A stretch of DNA of 64,000 nucleotides from Lepus europaeus (lineage: Eukaryota > Chordata > Mammalia > Lagomorpha > Leporidae), in assembly GCF_033115175.1 (NCBI RefSeq), contig NC_084831.1:10512540-10576539 (forward strand), given 5' to 3'. Positions 11,096 to 23,100 of the stretch are shown piece after piece. Position 1 is the first letter of the stretch, and each line of letters starts with the position of its first letter. The notes below the pieces were generated by a model that saw only the letters and a list, made by a program, of their open reading frames with translations, was not told the DNA's origin and did not search any database. The translations under genes were made by a program, and so were the position numbers.

Positions 11096-11969
11096 TTGAC
11101 ATCATAAACTCGCCAGCCCCTGATCTCCTGGGGTCCTCCGATGTCAGCGCTTGGGGAATCCTGTGCCGTTCTGATCTCACAGGTCGGCAGGAATCCAGAG
11201 TGAGCACTGATTGTACTCTGAATAATGGACAGGCAAACTGCCGCTTCATCCCGGCAGCCGCCCGAAGGTGTAAATCACAGCGCTTCTCTCTGAGAGCTAA
11301 AGAAGGCGGGGCACGGCGATGCAACTCCTCCCCCTGCTTCTCACACTGGAACCATCGCCCTGGGGGTGGGAGGGGCTGCATCTCTAACCGGGGACTCAGC
11401 TGCGCTGCTGCAGCTGCTGCTGGCCCAGACCCCTCTCTGGAGCGAGGACCCACACCCCGTGTCCCTACGCAGGAGCACCGGGTCTCCGTGCAAGCCCTTA
11501 GCCGTGGAGCTCGCGCCCTCGGGGAGCAATCATTTTGAAGGCGTCGGAAGCCCTGTGAGAACTTCACATCCTTCTGCCCCCAGAGACCCCAAGGTCGCAG
11601 CCTCACGTAGAACTTGACAGACCTATCAACGGGACCCGATGTGGACAGGGAGGCGGGCAGGCGGCGGTGGCTACTGGCTCCTCCCCAGCCTCCATCTCCT
11701 CTGCCCCCAGGACCGAAGTGCCGCCCCCACTGCCAGCCCTCCTATGGTGGTCTGGGCGAGGCCTCACTGCCCGGGACCTAGAGTGCAGCAGGTGCTCCAG
11801 ACATGGCCAATCACTGCACTGTTTCCCCTCCCCCACCACAACCATTGGTTTAGGGATGAGCACGTGACCCAAGGTGGGTCCAATCAGAGAGCCTTGCAGG
11901 ATTTGTGCGGGGAGCTCCCAGAAGGCCCTCGGGCTCTCACCGCTGGATCTCAGGGTGAGTGGGTGTGGA

Positions 11970-12120
11970 TGGAGGAGAGGCGATTTTGCCCCCCAGAGTC
12001 ATTTGGCCTTGTGTGGAGACAGTTTCAGTCGGCACTCACTGGAGAAGGGGGACGGAGCAGGCATCTAGGGGGGTGCTGCCCGGCACCCCACAATGCACGG
12101 GTCAGCCCCTGGAACAGAGA
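11970..12120 (+). repeat. MER20 DNA transposon fossil
   Basis: Shows 'cgattttgccccccagagtc', 'ggcatctaggggggtgctgc' and 'ccccacaatgcacgggtcag' in MER20 order. Confidence 0.65.
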
Positions 12121-13400
12121 AGCCGCTAACCCGAGCCTCCTGCGCCTCTCCCACTCGCTCCTGGGTCTTGGGCCGTCCTTGAAGCCTGGTCCATGAACGC
12201 CTGTCTTGGCTCCGGCCTCAGATGAAGAAGCTGAGACCGGCTCCTGTCCTGAGGCTGGGGGACACAGCTGCCTCCCGGGGGCTGCCAGAGGGGGAACAAG
12301 AAGAAGCAATTCAACACAGTGATGAATTAGACAAAGTGAAATAGACAGCAAACCGGCCAGGGAGGAGATTCTGAAAGCAGAACAGAGGAGTTCAGGACTG
12401 ATCCCCAAAACCCCCAGCTTTGGGGTAACAGCATCTGTCAACCCTCCGTGCTGCTTGGGGAAGGGGAGGAAGAGGCACTGAGTAACAGAATTTGAAGATA
12501 TTACATCAGGTTACAGATAATTTTTTTTTTTTTTATGAAAAGCCTTACTTCGAAAACAAAGTTATCTCCAAAGAATTTCCTCCCACTGAGAGTGAGGGCC
12601 CGTCTTCAAAGTCCATGGAAACCTGGAAGGGGTCTGATGAAACGTTCAAGTCAAACGCAGAACAAAGCCGGCAGCAGGAGGCTGCGGGAGGCAGCGGGAG
12701 CAGCTGGGAGCCTCTCCACCTGCGGCTCTGGCCATCCCGCGCGCAGGTGCAGGCCAGCTGGGAGAGCTCCCCAAACCGCAGTGGGCCAAGTCCACCACAG
12801 TGCTCCCTGGTAGAAGGAAGGAGAAGAGGAAAAGGAAGACAGAGAAGGATTGGAAGACATAAATACACAGGCACACACACAATCCCCAACCTAAAATGTC
12901 AAATAATGCTGCGCTCCAAGGCCCTGGGCCAGAGATTCTGTGTGATCTTGTCCCCAAGGAAGGGGACAAGCTGCACCAGGCCACCTAATAGAGACGGAGA
13001 GTGGGCCTCCCAGTGGAAGGCAAAAGATGTGGGAAGCTGATGTCTGGGGACACCAACAGAGCCCTGATCCAGCTGTGCCTGAAGCCGCTCTTGCATTTTT
13101 TCCATCACATATCTTGACTGAAGCACGTTTGGGTGAAGTTGGGTGTCACTCTCACATCGCCACAGCAGTGTGGTGACACAGCTGGGCCTATGCTCCTCCT
13201 CCTGCTACACAGGTGGAAAACCTCCAGCCAGCCAGCCTGTGTGACACCCAAGGTCACTCAGCAGCCATGGCCTGCATCAAACCGGTATTTGTTCAGCGGC
13301 CTCATACAGGACAAACCTTGTTTTTATAGTAAAGCAAACACAGGGGCATGGAACAGAATGGCACATTCACACTAATCTCTGAGATAAAAGGAGGAGTGAC

Positions 13401-13658
13401 AGGTGCTTGGCACCGTAGCTAAAATGTCGTGTGAGACACCCACAGCCCACTTCTGAGTGCCTGGTTCAAGTCCCAGCTGCCCTACTTCCAGCCCAGCGTC
13501 CTGCTGCTGCCCGCCCTGGGAGGTGGCAGATGAAGGCTCAGGCACTTGGGCCCCTCCACCCACTTAGGGGACCTGGACGACTTCCAGGCTCTTGGCTTTG
13601 GCCTGGCCCAGCCTGGCTGCTGATGGCATTTGGGGAGTGAACTCGTAAATGGAAGATT

Positions 13659-13701
<43 letters not shown>

Positions 13702-13716
13702 TTCAATAAAGTGAAA
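13401..13716 (+). mobile_element. Diverged C-type SINE
   Basis: Weak head ('ggtgcttggcaccgtagc'), body with 'gggaggtggcagatgaagg', a (CT) run of about 36 bp and the tail 'tttcaataaagtgaaatt'. It is the first of a six-copy same-strand cluster. Confidence 0.8.
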
Positions 13717-13735
13717 TTAAATAGGTAAATATTTT

Positions 13736-14069
13736 GGCCGGCGCCGTGGCTCAACAGGCTAATCCTCCGCCTAGCGGTGCCAGCACACCGGTTCTAGTCC
13801 TGGTCGGGGCGCCAGATTCTGTCCCGGTTGCCACTCTTCCAGGCCAGCTCTCTGCTGTGGCCAGGGAGTGCAGTGGAGGATGACCCAAGTGGTTGGGGCC
13901 TGCACCCCATGGGAGACCAGGATAAGCAACTGGCTCCTGCCTTTGGAACAGCGCGGTGCGCCAGCCGCGGCGGCCATTGGAGGGTGAACCAACGGCAAAA
14001 GGAAGACCTTTCTCTCTGTCTCTCTCTCACTGTCCACTCTGCCTGTCAAAAAGTAAAAAAAAAAAAAAA
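13736..14069 (+). mobile_element. Lagomorph SINE, 'caacaggctaatcctccgcc' subfamily, with TSD
   Basis: A box region 'tggctcaacaggc', B box 'ggttctagtcc', 3' end 'ctctgcctgtc' and an A-rich tail. The target-site duplication gtaaatatttt lies at 13725-13735 and 14070-14080. Confidence 0.92.
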
Positions 14070-14116
14070 GTAAATATTTTTAAAGGTAAAAAGTTATACA
14101 CTTTTAAAACAGATAT

Positions 14117-14438
14117 TGGGAGCTGGCGTTTTGGCACACACTTGGTTAAACCATCACCTGCAACGCTGGCTTCCTATATGAGTGCAGGTTTAAGTCCCAC
14201 TGCTCCACTTCCAGTTCAGCTCTCTGCTATGGCCTGGGAAAGCAGCAGAAGATGGACCAAGTCCTTGGGCCCCTGCACCCACATGGGAGACCCAGGAGAG
14301 GCTCCTGGCTCCCGGCTGGTCCAGCCCTAGCCATTGTGGCCATTTGGGGAGTGAACCAGAGGATAGAGAATCTCTCCCTCTCTCAGTTTCTCCCTCTCTC
14401 TCTGCAACTCTGCCTTTCAAACAACTAATCTTTAAAAT
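14117..14438 (+). mobile_element. C-type SINE
   Basis: Diverged head 'gagctggcgttttggcac', normal body and the tail 'tttcaaacaactaatcttt'. Confidence 0.87.
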
Positions 14439-14470
14439 TAATTTTTAAAAATTTAAAATATGAGACCTCA

Positions 14471-14660
14471 GGGGCCAGCATTGTGGCATAGTGGATAGTG
14501 GCATAGTGTGGCAGTGCCCACATCCCATATGGGAGATGGTTCAGCCCTTGGGCCCCTGAACCTGCGTGGGAGACAAGGAAGAAGCTCCTGGCTCCTGGCT
14601 TTGGATCAGTCCAGCTCCAGCCACTGCAGCCATTTGAGGAGTGAACCAGCAAATGGAAGA

Positions 14661-14700
<40 letters not shown>

Positions 14701-14752
14701 CTGCCTCTCTGTAACTCTGCCTTTCAAATAAATAAATAAATCATTAAAAAAT
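14471..14752 (+). mobile_element. C-type SINE with internal deletion and TSD
   Basis: Head 'ggggccagcattgtggcata' is followed almost directly by the second half of the body, so about 60 bp is missing. The near-perfect duplication atatgagacctca / atatgagacttca flanks it. Confidence 0.88.
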
Positions 14753-14818
14753 ATATGAGACTTCAGAAATAGTAGTTGGAGTAACTGCTATAGATTATAC
14801 AGACTCTAAGAAGAATCC

Positions 14819-15152
14819 AGGAGCCAGAGCTGTGGCGTGGCAAGTAAAGCCGCCGCCTGCAGTGCCGGCATCCCATATGGGTGCCGGTTCGTGACCCGGC
14901 TGCTCCACTTCCAATCCAGCTCCTTTCTAATGGCCTGGGAAAGCAGCGGAAGATGGCCCAAGTCCTTGGGCCCCTGCACCCACGTGGGAGTCTGGAAGAA
15001 GCTCCTGGCCATTGCAGCCAATGGGAGAGTGAACCAGCAGATGGAAGACCTCTCTCTCTCTGTCTCTCTCTGTCTCTCTCTCTCTCTCTGCCTCTCCTTC
15101 TCTCTGTGGGTAACTCTGACTTTCAAATAAACAAATAAATCTTTTTTAAAAA
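14819..15152 (+). mobile_element. C-type SINE
   Basis: Head 'agccagagctgtggcgtgg', 'catcccatatgggtgccgg', a shortened second half and the tail 'tttcaaataaacaaataaat'. Confidence 0.9.
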
Positions 15153-15690
15153 GAAGAAGAGTCTAGACTGTCACAAGAGCCAGGGGTAGAGCTGGGACCA
15201 GAACCCAGGTCCCCTGACACCGAGTCCAAGGGGCTCCTGCACCCCAGCCTCCTTCCCACTGCAAGGTCCTTGGGAGCTTCCAAGTTCTTCCCTTCTGTGT
15301 TCCTTGCCCGTACAACAATCCTGCAATCTGGGCCTGAGTTTTCCCCCAGGAAACCAGGGCCCAGAAGGTGCACGACCATTGGAGTCCTGATGCTCTGAAC
15401 TGACTGAGCAAGGACTTGCACCCGGGTCTTGAGAGTTGAAATTTCCCGGCTGCTTCCCTGGTCAGGCCAAAAAGTCGAGTCTTTGATCGCCGCGCAGGGA
15501 TGGCCGCAAGCAAGGAGAGGGAAGGGTTGAGGAAGAACAAGAAAGTCCAGCAGGAAACCCACCAGCAAAGGGTGTACGGCGACACCAGGAGGGGCTGCAC
15601 AGCACCACCTCCGGGGCTCAAGCAAGGGGCTTTGCAACCAGACCCACGTAGGCTCAAGTCCCCGTGCTGCCACTTGGAAGAATTGTGTGT

Positions 15691-15946
15691 GGGGCCAGTG
15701 CTGTGGTGTAGTGGGTAAGGCTGCTACCTGCAGTACCGGCATCTCATACCTGCACCGGTTCAAGTCCCGACAGCTCCACTTCCAATCCAGCTCTCTGCTA
15801 TGGCCTGGGAAAGCAGTAGAAGATGGCCCAGGTCCTTGGGCCCCTGCACCCACGTGGGAGACCTGGAAAAAGCTCCTGGCTCCTGGCTTCAGATCAGCAC
15901 AGCTCTGGCCGTTGCAGCCAACTGGGGAGTGAACGAGTGGATGGAA

Positions 15947-15977
<31 letters not shown>

Positions 15978-16068
15978 CTCTCCCTCTCTCTGTCTCTCCC
16001 TCTCTCTCTCTGTAACTCTGCCTTTCAAATAAATAAATAAATCTTTAAAAAGAGAAAAATAAATAAAA
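15691..16068 (+). mobile_element. C-type SINE with TSD
   Basis: Head 'ggggccagtgctgtggtgta', complete body, a long CT run and the tail 'caaataaataaataaatcttt'. Flanks gaagaattgtgtg and gaagaaccgtgtg are an imperfect duplication. Confidence 0.92.
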
Positions 16069-16439
16069 AGAAGAACCGTGTGATCCTCACAAGCCCCTCT
16101 AGCTCTCTGAACCTCGGCTTCCTCTTTGACGGCCCCTCCTACGGGGTTCCCTAAGGCTTAGATGAGAAATGTCGGTGCATCTAGCACAGACGTGGTGCTT
16201 GGTGAGCGTCAGTTTGCCTTCCTTCGATTGCTTCCTTTTCTCGGAAGCTCCTGCTCCGACCCCATTTGGAAGATGGAGTCACTGGAGAAGTGAAAACCTC
16301 TGTTGTCCTGAGAGCAGACTACAAAACACATCCCAGGGAAGCCTCCCGGGCCCACCCCTGGGGCCGCCAGATCCCAACCGCATGGGCTTCCTGCCGTCCC
16401 CTACACCCCCTACGTAAGCACGCTCCCTGCATTTTTTTG

Positions 16440-16570
16440 CAAATCCTCACCGCGGTGTTAGGAAGCCGAGCGGGCACACACTTCTGTCCCTGCTTCACAG
16501 GTGCACAGCCCCAGGCCTAGACACTTACAGGACTTGTCCAAGGTCACGCAGTGAGCCACGGCGTGGTCTA
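16440..16570 (-). repeat. MIR fragment
   Basis: 'aatcctcaccgcggtgttag' and 'ggacttgtccaaggtcacgc' occur in reverse-MIR order. Confidence 0.65.
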
Positions 16571-16626
16571 CAGCAGTCTCTCCATTCCAGCACCCACGAC
16601 CTCTGGGGTGGGACAAGTCCACATTA

Positions 16627-16786
16627 TCCTGTGCGTTGTAGGGGATGTATCAGCCTCTCCCTCTATCCACAGATGCCAATAGGATCACCTCCCCCCAGCC
16701 ACAACAACCAAAGGTGTCTCCAGATATGGTCAGACATCCCCTGGTGAGCCAAACCAGCCCCGTTGAGAACTGCTGGCTTGGAATGC
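16627..16786 (-). repeat. MER20 DNA transposon fossil
   Basis: Reads as reverse MER20: 'cctgtgcgttgtaggggatg', 'acaaccaaaggtgtctccag', 'catcccctggtgagcc', 'gttgagaactgctgg'. It lies about 320 bp upstream of the CELA2A start codon. Confidence 0.75.
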
Positions 16787-17055
16787 TGTTTGTTCCACAT
16801 GCCACGGTAATCTTTTTGTTGAAAGTGCGACTCCAAGGACCAACAATCAATATTTTTCTTCCTCCCCTGACACACAAGGTAATCTCTTGGAAGCAGATAG
16901 AACCAATAAGTCCATATCCACTTTTGGCGCATTTATCAAAATATTTTAGGGAGGAAATGGCAAATAATTATTTGGATACAAGCCCTTTATTCCACTGAGC
17001 TTTGAGAAAATTCCCATCTTGCGTGTTCCTGGTATCTCTCACTGATAAGCCTGCT

Positions 17056-17062
17056 CATAAAA
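17056..17062 (+). promoter_or_regulatory. CELA2A: CELA2A TATA-like box
   Basis: CATAAAA sits 40 nt before the ATG at 17102. Transcription would be expected to start near 17085-17090, leaving a 5' UTR of roughly 15 nt, as is usual for pancreatic protease genes. I could not place a convincing PTF1 bipartite site by eye. Confidence 0.65.
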
Positions 17063-17101
17063 CCAGGGCCTTGGCCAGGGCCAGGGTAGACAAGACACAC
17101 C

Positions 17102-17141
17102 ATGATCACCATCGTGCTGCTGTCTGCGTTGGTGGCTGGAG
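17102..17141 (+). CDS. CELA2A: CELA2A exon 1
   Basis: Start codon in acaccATGA context and the hydrophobic signal peptide. Donor gtaagc in phase 1. Confidence 0.95.
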
Positions 17142-20100
17142 GTAAGCCAGAGGCGCTGCTTTCCCATCCCCTGGTGGACCTGGCGGTGGGACCCCTTCCC
17201 TCCCCACTCCCATCCATGCTCAGTCTGGAGTTGTTTGAAAGCCAGAGCAGGAGTGGGCACTCAGCACAGTGGTTAAGTCCCTGCGTGGGATGCCCACGGC
17301 CCGTATGGGAGTGACTGGTTTTTAACCCTGGCTGCTCCGCTTCCAATCCAGCTTCCTGCTAATGTGCACCTTGGGAGGCAGTGGTGATGGCTCAAGTGCT
17401 CGGGTCCCTGACATTCACGTAAGAGACCTGGGTTGAGTTCCTAGCTCCTGCCTTACTGATTCAGGCATTTGGGGAGGGAACCAGCAGATAGAAGAGGATC
17501 TCTGTCTCTCTGACTTCCGAAGTGAAAACACATAAATGGAATAAAAAAAAAAAAGTAAGGAGAGCCAGAATGAAATTCCAAAAACAGAGCAGGACCCTGA
17601 CCTCTTGGGATCCTTCTAGAACAACAAAAAATTTTTTTTAACAGAGCCTTATTTTTCCTTTAAATTTACTTCGAGGGCTTAAAACTTATCTATGTATTTG
17701 AAAGGCAGAGTGACACAGACAGACAGACAGAGAGCTTCATTTGCTGGTTCACTCCCGAAATGAGCACAGTAACTGGAGTTGGGCCCAGCTGTAGCCAGGA
17801 GCCAGGAGCTCCATCCAGGACTCCCACATCCATCCTCCACTGCTTCCCAGGTGTGTTAGCAGGGAGCTAGATCAGAAGCAGAGTGGCCAGGACTCGAAGA
17901 GGCATCTGACATGGGATGTGGGTGTCCCCAGAGCAGCTTAGCACACGGACCCACAGCAGCCACTGCAGAACAAAAACCCCTGTCTGGGGCTTGGGGATGC
18001 AGCGAGAGCGCCGACACTGCTGGGGTCGCCCTTCCTGAACTCACCACCCTCTTCCTCTCCACAGCTCTCAGCTGCGGGCTCACCATTTACGAGCCCCAGC
18101 TCTCCAGGGTGGTTGGAGGTGAAAATGCGAAGGCCAACAGCTGGCCCTGGCAGGTGAGTCGCTCCCATGGTCCTGCACTCGCCTCTCCTCACCTCTCCTC
18201 CAGGGCAGCTACTTGGTGGGGGCTCATCAGGGCCAACCAGTTGCCAAGAAAATACACTTCTAGGCCTTGGCCAAGCTCAGGGGTTGGGGGAAGAGTGACT
18301 TCTCCAGCGTTGGTAAGGAGCAACCCCAATACACAGATTCACAAACCCTGTCTTACTCTGCTAGCCAATCAGATGTTTGCTTACAAACATAATTATCCCA
18401 TGAACCATTCATCATCACCTATGCAATGGTCCTTTGCTTTAAGGAACCAATCAGTGTTGTTTATGCAAATATCTTTAAGGACAGTAAATCAATGAAACCA
18501 CTGAAAACTAATTTTCCTTACCATGGAGTAGTCATAGCGTTCTCAAGACTGAAATGCTGGGGAGGGCACGGCACACATATTCCATGGTAATGTTAGGCTT
18601 TACAATCACCATAAATAAATACAGCAAACTCTCTCTTCTCTGACAAAACGGGGGCTGGTTTGGTTATAGAGAAATTATTTTAAGTCATACAAACGCATGC
18701 TTTAAACATTTTAATTTAGAACACATAAGTAGCTGTATTTTTAATTCTCTTTCTCATATAAACCAGCCTATAATGGATCAAACTGCAAGTCCCCAGGCTC
18801 CTGGATCACAGCCTTGGGGGGCTATGGGACTTATATTAAGGCAGGGGATGAGATAAGAAACAAGTGGGTAAATTCATAAGACATCAGGCAATGAAAGACA
18901 TTATGAAAAGTAAAGCAGGACAAGGGTGTGTGTGTGTGTGCACGTGACGGTGTGTACCTATGTGTGCACACTCTGGTTTTCATGGAAAGCCTCGTGGAGA
19001 AAGTCACCTTGAGCATAGACCTATAGGAGAGAGCTACATGAGACTTGGTCAAATAGCCAGGCAGGAAGAAGTGCAAAGGCCCTGAGGCAGGATGGGCTTC
19101 ACGTGGCTTGTGCAGAGCGGGAGTGGGAGCCCACGTGTTCAGACAGGGAGGGTCATCCGGGGGTCTGAGCCAAGGCAGAATCAGACTGAGATTTTATAAA
19201 AGGATCGTTCTGCAGTGTGGCGAGAACGTTGGGGCGAGAGGTGGACCAAGGGGGGAGCTGGGGGATAGACGAGAGTGAGAACCCGTCAGAGCTGAGAGTG
19301 GTGGGGCCAGACGTTGAGGTGTGAAGGAGCAGCCCTGTCCCCACGTCCTGGGAGTAGAGCTGACGGGATCTATCCGAGGAGGGATGGGGTGGGGGGAGGT
19401 GAGGGTGACGCCAGGGTTTGCTGGTAAATGGAGCTGCCGGTGACTGAGTCGGGAGAGCCCAAAGGAAGAGCAAGTTTGAGAGAGAAATCAGGAACCTGGG
19501 CTGTTTGTTTTTGTTTGTTTTATGAAGATTTGTTGATTTATATATTTGCAAGGCACAATGAGAGAAAGAGAGAGAGATCTTCCATCTACTGGTTCACTCC
19601 CCAAATGACTGCAACAGCCAGGGCTGGGCCAGGCCCAAGCCAGGAGCCTGGAGCTCCACCTGGGTCTCTCAGGTAGATGCAGGGGCCCAAGTACAGAGGC
19701 CATCCCCTGCTGCCTTCCCAGGCGCATTCGCAGGGAGCTGGATCAGAAGTGGAGCAGCTGGGACTCGAACCAGCTCTCTGATACGGCAGCCATCCTAAGC
19801 AGCGGCTTAACCCACTATGCCACGACACTCAACCCTGGTGTGGACTTTTTTTTTAAAGTATGTGGATCATTTAATGACACATCCTTAGAAAACTGGCCAA
19901 GGGAATTTGATAGCACATTATATACAATTATCAATGTCAAATGATCATTCAATATTTTGGGTAAATGAATTTTTTTTTTTTTTACTTTTGACAGGCAGAG
20001 TGGACAGTGAGAGAGAGAGAGACAGAGAGAAAGGTGTTCCTTTGCCGTTGGTTCACCCTCCAATGGCTGCCACAGCCAGTGCACTGCGGCCGGCGCACCG

Positions 20101-23100
20101 CACTGATCCAAAGGCAGGAGCCAGGAGCTTCTCCTGGTCTCCCATGGGGTGCAGGGCCCAAGGACCTGGGCCATCCTCCACTGCACTCCCTGGCCACAGC
20201 AGAGAGCTGGCCTGGAAGAGGGGCAACCGGGACAGAATCCAGCGCCCTGACCGGGACTAGAACCCGGTGTGCCGGCACCGCTAGGCAGAGGATTAGCCTG
20301 TTGAGCCACGGCGCCGGCCATGGGTAAATGAATTTTTTACAAGCAAAAGCTGATTTAAAATTCTCTAGAATGTTTCTTCAAGATACTGCCATCTATCCTC
20401 CACTCTTGAAGAAACACCTGCTTTCTAGAACTTCTCTGCTACTTTGCTCACCAGCCAGACTACAATGATGTCACTTTGTTAGTACTCACTTTCAGGCTGG
20501 GAGCTACTCAGTTAAAGTGCAGGAAAAAGATGTGGCTTATAAATCTTCATTAAGAAAGGCATCTTGCCAAGAAAGAAACTGAATTAGTTACCATAGCTTA
20601 TACCAGGGATTTTAAATGCTAAGGAGCTGGCGACTGTACTTTGTCATTTCACAGTAACACCTCTCAGAAAGGTGGCAATGGTGCCAGCCACCCTCGCTTC
20701 CCCACATTCCACAGACGAAGGTACCACCAGTCTGGCTTTAGCCATGCTAAACTCCAAGGCTATGTCCTAAGGAGGTGGCTTCCCCAAAAGGGAAAAGGCC
20801 AACAAATCAAATTGCAGGAAGATGTTCAGAACAGAGGGTTATTTTGGCTTGGTTTGGTTTGGTTTTTTGTAACCTGTTTAAGTTTTTAGTATCTTGTTTA
20901 TCACGGAATTTTGTGTTCACTTTTATTTTTCAATAGCTTGCATTAAAATAATATGGATCTTGAGTACCAACTTTTTAAAAAATTATTTATGCAAAAGGCA
21001 GAGTGACAGAAAGAGGAAGAGACAGAGAGAGATCGTCCATCCACTGGTTCCCTCCCCAGATGGCTGCAATAGTTGGATTTGAGCCAGGCTGAAGCCAGGA
21101 GGGAGCTCCATCTGGGTCTCCCACATGGAGGACAGGGACCCAAGTACTTAAGCCATCACCCCCCGCTTTCCGAGTTACATTAGCAGGGAGCTGGATCGGA
21201 AGCGGAGCAGCCGGGACTCAAAGGCAGTGGCTGCACCACAACGCTGGCCCCAGTACCAAAGTTTTTGGTGACCCCTTAAGTTTGCACCTGAAGTGAGTTG
21301 CCATGCCCTGGTCCTGAGGCACTGCTCCCAGGGACCCTGAAGGGCAGAGAGGCCGCTCTGCCGGCTGCCAGCGCCTGTCTTCTTCCCAGGTCTCCCTGCA
21401 GTACAGCTCCGGCGGCAAGTGGTACCACACCTGCGGAGGGTCCCTGGTGGACAAAAGCTGGGTCCTGACAGCTGCCCACTGCATCAGGTAACTGCCTTTT
21501 CCCGGGTCACCCAGCCTGCTCCCTGGCCAGTGGCCATATGCAAGAGTGGAGGCCCAAGTGGCCTGAATCACACAGTATATAACAGAGCCTTGCAAATAGC
21601 CCCTGGCTGGCTGAAATTCGAGCTTTCATCAATCTATGGCTCCGCCTGTTGATCAATGAATGGGTGAGTACACTGCACGGATTGCGTGGTCTGTGCCAGA
21701 CCCTGAGGGCAGACATGGAGAAGTCCAGTTCCTGCCTTTGGGGCTACCCCATGTGGCCTCTGGATCTTGGTGACTTCCCCAAGCCATCGCCTGCAGAAAG
21801 TGGAGTAAGAATTGAGCGTGGATGAAGTGGAAAGGGCCTGGCACGCAGTACGTGCCCAGTAAGAGTTCACTGTGACACATACACCACGATGAGGGCCCAG
21901 GGGCGAGAAGAGCTTCTGCTTCATTGTCCACGGACCCTCGTCCTCCCCCAACCTCTGCCTGTCTCCCATCAGCCCCCGGGGTTTCAGTCTGGTCAATGTC
22001 ACTCCTCGCAGGGAGCGGCCTCTTCCCCTACCTGCTTTCTAAGCTCCACGAAGGTGATGGGGGAGCTGATGCAGACCTGGGAGTCAGGCACACTGGCTTC
22101 CCGTTTGGGATTCTGGGCCAGAATCAGCACTTTTTGGGCCTCAGTTTCCCCCACCCCCACCCCGGAAACTGAGAGGTGGGAGATTCAACTGGAAAAGACC
22201 CTGGAAGGCAAATGAGTCCTGGTTTGTCTGCATCCATCTCATTCCCCCCAAAATAATGTAACTCTCACCATAAGCTACAGTTTACAGTCCAGCTATACTT
22301 GCTACTAGTTACAGTTACTAGGTTACACAGTTCCGGTTTCATTGTAACTGATTGCCCTGGGGCATAAAAACCCCCAAGCCCCAAGTGGTGGCTCACGCCG
22401 AGCATCGTCCAACACCAGGCCTTGGGAGAGGAGGCATTAGGGTGTCCCTGCCCACAGAGGCCCAAGGGAGTTGACCTTCTCCACGCACCCCTCTCTCCCA
22501 GCTCCTCCAGGACCTACCGCGTGGTGCTGGGCCGGCACAGCCTCTCCACGCAGGAGTCCGGCTCACTGGCAGTCAGCGTTTCCAAGCTGGTGGTGCACGA
22601 GAACTGGAATGCCAACAAGCTCTCCAATGGGTACCTTCTGCCTGTGTGCACTTGGGGCTGGGGGTGGCAGGGGCATAGCCAGGAGACTCAATCCCACCCC
22701 CTTCTTTGTTTCTTCTGTAGGGGCGGGGCTGGGGGGCAGGAGTGCTGGGCTCTCACAGGGGGAAGCAGCCCCAAACATGCCTGGAGTGGGGGTGTGACGA
22801 GTGATCTGGGTCTCCTGCCAGTTAAGCCCACAGGTGCTCAGTGACCCATTACCCTGGTCCGTGCCAAGCCCTGGGAACTCTGCAGAGCCCACGGCTGTCG
22901 GACACTGTAGGACACGGTCTCGGCCCTCTCCCCTCCGCCGGGACTCCCTCCCTCCAAGGCCTTCTATGTCTTCAAAGAAGCTTTGCATCTGGCCTCCGGA
23001 TGTGCACACAGTTGGTGACAAGGGTCTCGAGCTCTGCCTCTTTGCTAACCCAGGAATGACATCGCCCTGATCAAACTGGCCAGCCCCGTCACCCTGACAA

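Larger units (their letters stand above)
5441..17050. other. CTRC-CELA2A intergenic region
   Basis: No gene is supported here. It is largely transposon fossils: SINE copies (listed separately), MIR pieces near 7135, 9812, 10545 and 16440, MER20 copies and a hAT-type fragment. The remaining stretches 5441-6460, 7370-8140, 9250-10540, 11100-11970, 12120-13400, 15155-15690 and 16070-16440 show only chance open frames without homology I recognise or a splice context. Confidence 0.7.

Noticed and set aside
13736-13820. tRNA-like A and B boxes
   Set aside because: They belong to SINE heads; the body does not fold as a tRNA gene and the same sequence recurs in many copies.
20340-20890. Possible retrocopy in CELA2A intron 2
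   Set aside because: No reading frame, poly(A) or duplication that would support it; left unassigned.
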